62,000 nucleotides of DNA from Glandiceps talaboti (taxonomy: Eukaryota; Hemichordata; Enteropneusta; Spengelidae): the NCBI RefSeq assembly GCF_964340395.1, contig NC_135563.1:2070001-2132000 (forward strand), given 5' to 3'. Under the pieces are notes generated by a model. The model saw only the letters and a list, made by a program, of their open reading frames with translations, was not told where the DNA came from and made no database searches. Positions 57,824 through 62,000 of the stretch are shown here, one piece after another. The position numbers and the translations under genes were made by a program. Numbering within the stretch: position 1 is the stretch's first letter; each line of letters begins with the position of its first letter.

Positions 57824-59690
57824 GTAAGTAAACAGTAAATAAATAAATACCGGTATAGTATTTGGTGAGTTGAGTAACACAATATTTTCTATATGATATC
57901 ACAAACTGCATATATTAAAGTATTTATGGTTAGATGTTGACTGCAAGGTTTGTTTACTGTATACCTTACAGAAAACAATGTCGAAAAAATATCGAAAGCC
58001 GAAATGCCGAAATACCGAAAAACATGTGGTTTATGGGGCGTCATGTGTGTTACAAGTTGTATATTAGTATTTTACAATAATGACAATTATATTTCCTATT
58101 GCTATTCGCGACTAATACGATTGTAAAATAACGTTGCCATCAATGTCTTCGTTATTTATTACGTTGATATACGTAAATAAAAAGCAATAAAAGAAGACGG
58201 TGGGTTTTTTTAATCTTAAGATGTTTAGAATTAGTTGGTTGTCAGTCCCTGTTCTAATGTCCACTTGATATGAAAATTAACTTTCTTCGATTCTTTATCA
58301 TAGGAAACTTATAAGCACGTTTCTCCCTTGTCGGTTGCAACACTATAATAGTAGTTGACACTTCACTGGGTACAAGAGTCTTACTAGCATAGAACATGTA
58401 GATGATTACGTGTTCCATACCGTAAATCTATGATATGAGATTATGCCGACTACTGGGTTTCATAAAATCATAGAGGTGTTAAACGTGTTATCTTTGTGTT
58501 AGTGCACTAGACAATGTTCTCCCGCCAGATTAGTTTTGGATTATATAAACACAGTAACGGCAATTCAAAATGCGACTGTCATTGACTCGGAACTTTCATC
58601 GTTCACTAAACAACTAAATATATTGAAATGTTCTCATTCCATCATCAAATCATAAAGGGTTGAGAAAGTATATCGCCCTTTGTGTTATTATAGGTCTGTG
58701 TTAGGGTAATATTATAGAGTAATTGAATGGGAACTAGGTCTATAAATACTAACATTATATTGTAATTAAATCTTATGACAATGACAGTGTATTTGATGTC
58801 CTGTTGGGGTATCCATGGAGCAGTGATATCAATGACCTGTGTTTCCGATATTCAAGCCAACCCTATCAATGAGACAGTGGCTGACGCGGCGTGTAGGCTA
58901 TCCTTCGAAGCAGCTAATCTGCAAGTAGCAACGAAACACCTGATTGGACTAATGGTAAGACTCGAGGGCTGCACAATTCTACAGTTAGATAGAGGGAAAA
59001 ACTGAAAGTCAACCATCATTTGGCAGGAGGCACATAAGATCTAGAGTTCATATGTGCATTTGTTTGTGTGTGTGTTTAACCTTTCTAAAGATGATATACA
59101 TGTTGTCTGATATACAAAGATCATATGTTCTCAGTATTAGTTTTACTTTAATATTTTCTTTTTATTTCTGTCTGTAACCAAGAGATTGTTAGTGGTGTCA
59201 AATGCCGATGTTATCAGCTACATTGTAATTGGCAAGAGACTATTGCGTGTTTAATTCTGTCTTCACATAATATCATTTCTGTAACCATTCATTGCTTGTC
59301 GAGACCTCTCCAATATATGCAATAGAAAGTAAGCGCAAACAACTCAGTGGCAAACTTTAGATTTGTTGTTGAAACAGTCCAGTTTGTTTGACAGGCCCTA
59401 AGTAATCCAGATATTACTATAGCACCAGAATATGATGATGATTGTACAGGTTTTGATTGGCTGCCAAACCCTAGCTATGGACATCCATCCAGACTAACGG
59501 TAAGATTTTATTGTACTTTTTTCCAAAATATACTCGATCAAGTAAATATGACAGAGATTTTGTTTCCATCCCCAGATCATATCGCATTTCTAAATCTAGA
59601 CAATCGTGTTCTCTGCAAGTGAGAAAGAATAAACGTTTGTTATTCTACACACAATGTATAAAACCTTTCACCGTCATAAAGATACACAAA

Positions 59691-59772
<82 letters not shown>

Positions 59773-61248
59773 TAGATAGATAGATAGATAGATAGACAGA
59801 TAGATAGATAGATAGATAGATAGATAGTTAGATAGTTAGATGGTTGGTTGATGAGGGTTGATAGGTAGGAGTAGGTAAGGGTTTAAGTTGGTGCAAGTCT
59901 GATGTGTATTTTCCCGCAAAATTGAGGTAATATACCCAAGTGTACTTTCCCGCCAAAACGAGATAAGTGAGGTACTATACCGTAGTTTACTTTCCCGACA
60001 AAACATGTAAACAAATATCTTTGTGTCTCTTTACGTACGAAGACAGAAGTTTGGACAATTGCCATGGTTTCATGACGAACATTTACACACGCTTGTTGAT
60101 CGTTTAAAGGCACTGAGTTAATCATGCAATTTCATTTTTTTTTAAATTCATGGTTTACCTTTACAATGGTTTAAAAGTCACTTGCAGGTTAGAAGCCAGT
60201 ATGTTAGAATTAACAGCATAGACTGCCAATAAATTAAATGGTACATGTGGTGTACCTCAAGGATCATTTCTAGACCCTGTTTTATGTTTATTATATAAAC
60301 AACATCTCATCGTCATCGTCTTTCTTTAATTTCAGGCTTTACGCCGACGACTCAAAATTTATTTCGAACCAAAACATAATAACATATCACTTAGCCAAGC
60401 CGAACTCGAATTTGAGATAGTGAATAATTGTTGTCATGCTAACAGACTTGAGTATATTGTGAGTAAACAAAGTAAACTTTCAATGACTGGTTCAAACACT
60501 CTTGACGTTGATAGTACATCTTTCAATTTAATTCGTCTTGCGACAAGAATTGGTGTTGGCGGCAACATATTTTACAGACAAAGGGAAAATTGTGTAAATT
60601 AAGTGGTATTTCTCTATAAGCTAAGATATATGGTTCCACGTTTTACTCTTGTCATGCTCTGTAACACTTTCATACTGCCACATATTAGCTATGGGCTAGA
60701 AGTTTGGGAAGTGCGTATAAAACGCACTTTAAGGGCATTAATACTTGTACAAAAGAAAGATTGTTCGGGTCATAAATTGTAGTATATACAGTGCGCACAC
60801 AAATCCGATCCCCACAAATCATATATACTTGCATATATAAACAATACGAGTTTCAAGTAGGCGTTTTTGTTCATGATGCACTGAACAATAATAAGCTCCC
60901 ATGACACCTAACTTCACTAACTACTTTCTTTTATTGCACACAATCGTAACACTCGCTGTAAATTTACAGAAGATCTTCAGGTCCCAAAATATAATAGCCG
61001 ACTTGGCCAATGGTCAATTCAATTTGCCGGTCATGTGTTATAGAACAAAATACAGGGTTAGGTTTAAAAGACAATATAGGCACTTGATTCTAAGAACTGA
61101 ATATTAAAGGTTATTGGTTATTTGATAACCATTTTATGACATTTTGCTGTCATAGTTACTTGTCATTATTTATTCTCAGTTGTTGTGTAACGATCCTACC
61201 ACCGTAGTGTGTTTATTAGTGATATTAATAATCGTATATGTTGTTGTT

Positions 61249-61294
<46 letters not shown>

Positions 61295-61940
61295 GTTTGT
61301 TTTTTTCTTCAGAGATTTCTGATTTTGTAAGTAGTGTTATTTAATTTGAACAACTACAGTCAACACAGTTTGATATGCAATCGACACTCTTGAAATCAAG
61401 TGGCTAGGCTCAATTAGTTTTCTCAAAGCTCTTTTCTAGTTTCACAACTTTGAATCGTTTTCTAATTCGTTTTTGGAGTTAATTTGTATTTATTATTATT
61501 TATATGTTTATCTCTATAATGGGAGATACATGTCAATTCAATTCCATTCAACTATTGATGATATATCTTTCTCTTTACAAGTTTGTGTTACCATAGTAAC
61601 CACTGTGTGCTTACAGTTATCTTACGTTCACCTTGTTAAAGAATGTTTTATTTAAAACGTCAGAGATTTGACTTGTTATTTAGGGACTGTGTATTATTTA
61701 TCATCATATCAACATTGCTTACACTTTATTGTTATGTCATTAATTCAGAGTCACCTATGTAATGGTACAAGACTAACCAATGTCTGGAAAGCTGTCTTCA
61801 TCAAGAGTCATAGCGATCTACAAGTGTTTATACACGCACTCACTAGTACTCTTGGTAATGTTAGAGATGATCCCAATGATATGTTGGTTGAACGATTGAT
61901 TTGGAGTGTTAGTAAGATGCAGAACAGGATAACGGACCTG
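57790..61940 (+). CDS. Gene 5: IL-6-superfamily-like cytokine, 3' end beyond window
   Basis: Exons 57790-57823, 58788-58954, 59395-59499, 61749-61940; the last exon (C-D loop and helix D) should lie past the right edge. 166 residues are visible. Phases 1-0-0-0 match genes 1-3. Exon 1 joined to exon 2 gives a signal peptide ([11 protein letters not shown], then [15 protein letters not shown]). Exon 2 is 167 bases, as in gene 2, and holds helix A ([20 protein letters not shown]). Exon 3 is a Pro/aromatic/acidic A-B loop with a Cys. Exon 4 has helix B ([20 protein letters not shown]) and helix C ([20 protein letters not shown]). Sequons NET and NGT. TATAAAG at 57704. Helix D cannot be checked, so the family call rests on gene architecture and neighbours. 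Confidence 0.78.
58788..58954 (+). CDS. Gene 5 exon 2 (helix A)
   Basis: Acceptor TGACAATGACAG at 58787 (pyrimidine-poor), donor GTAAGA at 58955. Two bases plus 55 codons. Confidence 0.78.
59395..59499 (+). CDS. Gene 5 exon 3 (A-B loop)
   Basis: Acceptor GTTTGTTTGACAG, donor GTAAGA, 35 codons, phase 0. Contains [18 protein letters not shown]. Confidence 0.8.
59694..59830. repeat. (ACAG)n(ATAG)n microsatellite in gene 5 intron 3
   Basis: Compound tetramer tract. Confidence 0.97.
60185..61110 (+). pseudogene. LINE reverse-transcriptase pseudogene in gene 5 intron 3
   Basis: Degenerate blocks in order: [32 protein letters not shown] (catalytic YADD kept), [50 protein letters not shown]. Stops and frame changes throughout. 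Typical of jockey/CR1-type C-terminal RT. Confidence 0.7.
61236..61290. repeat. (GTT)n microsatellite in gene 5 intron 3
   Basis: About 17 trinucleotide units. Confidence 0.95.
61749..61940 (+). CDS. Gene 5 exon 4 (helices B and C)
   Basis: Acceptor TCATTAATTCAG at 61748, donor GTGAGT at 61941, 64 codons, phase 0. Two amphipathic helices are linked by GNVRDDPND. Confidence 0.82.
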
Positions 61941-62000
61941 GTGAGTGACAATCCTAACAAATAAGAAATTTGTCTCTATTTGTGGACCAGAAACTCAGAA

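Noticed and set aside
58741-58783. TATAAATA followed by ATG at 58775 as the start of gene 5
   Set aside because: The leader would be only a few bases and the signal peptide weak. Exon 1 at 57790 with a phase-1 donor and its own TATA box is much better.

Overview
The window reads as nuclear DNA of an animal, most likely a marine invertebrate. It has spliced genes with GT...AG introns, TATA-type promoters, several non-LTR retrotransposon relics, Penelope-like elements, and an unusually dense load of microsatellites and minisatellites in an AT-rich background. The species cannot be named from the sequence alone. No rRNA, tRNA, operon or bacterial feature was found.

The main content is a head-to-tail cluster of five divergent paralogous genes, all on the + strand. 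Each can be read as a secreted long-chain four-helix-bundle cytokine of the IL-6/G-CSF/CNTF type. Coding spans are: gene 1, 1814 or 6106 to 15539; gene 2, 28573-31763; gene 3, 37957-40405; gene 4, start uncertain, core 50524-53897; gene 5, 57790 to beyond the right edge. The best-defined models have five coding exons with intron phases 1-0-0-0. Exon 1 is a tiny signal-peptide exon, exon 2 carries helix A, exon 3 the A-B loop, exon 4 helices B and C, and exon 5 the C-D loop and helix D. To my knowledge this is the layout of vertebrate IL-6 and G-CSF genes. Gene 2 also carries side-chain patterns like those of the CNTF/CLCF1 branch. Helix D of genes 1 to 4 shares a V-[IV]-L-x-x-[FL]-[RK] core. 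Genes 1, 3 and 4 have long acidic C-D loops.

Region by region: 1-10.9 kb is a tandem duplication of about 4.29 kb that carries the promoter and signal-peptide exon of gene 1 twice, each beside a Penelope 3' end and a 54-bp-arm hairpin. It is followed by 34-bp minisatellite arrays interrupted by a 5'-truncated CR1/L2-like LINE. 10.9-15.5 kb holds gene 1 exons 2-5. 15.5-28.4 kb holds repeats, a second Penelope copy and a 3.9-kb array of a 37-bp repeat. 28.4-31.8 kb is gene 2. 32.9-37.7 kb holds CRE-like repeats, microsatellites and a Penelope 3' end. 37.9-40.4 kb is gene 3. 40.7-49 kb holds successive minisatellites and a degenerate LINE. 46.6/50.5-53.9 kb is gene 4. 54.6-57.1 kb holds simple repeats and an L2-like LINE tail. 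57.8 kb to the end is gene 5, with an LINE relic in its third intron.

The five products are probably independent extracellular ligands expanded by tandem duplication, presumably acting on gp130-like class I receptors encoded elsewhere. Receptor use and function are inference. The most valuable checks are RNA evidence for the exon junctions, structure prediction of the five proteins, and long-read confirmation of the duplicated promoter/exon-1 block.
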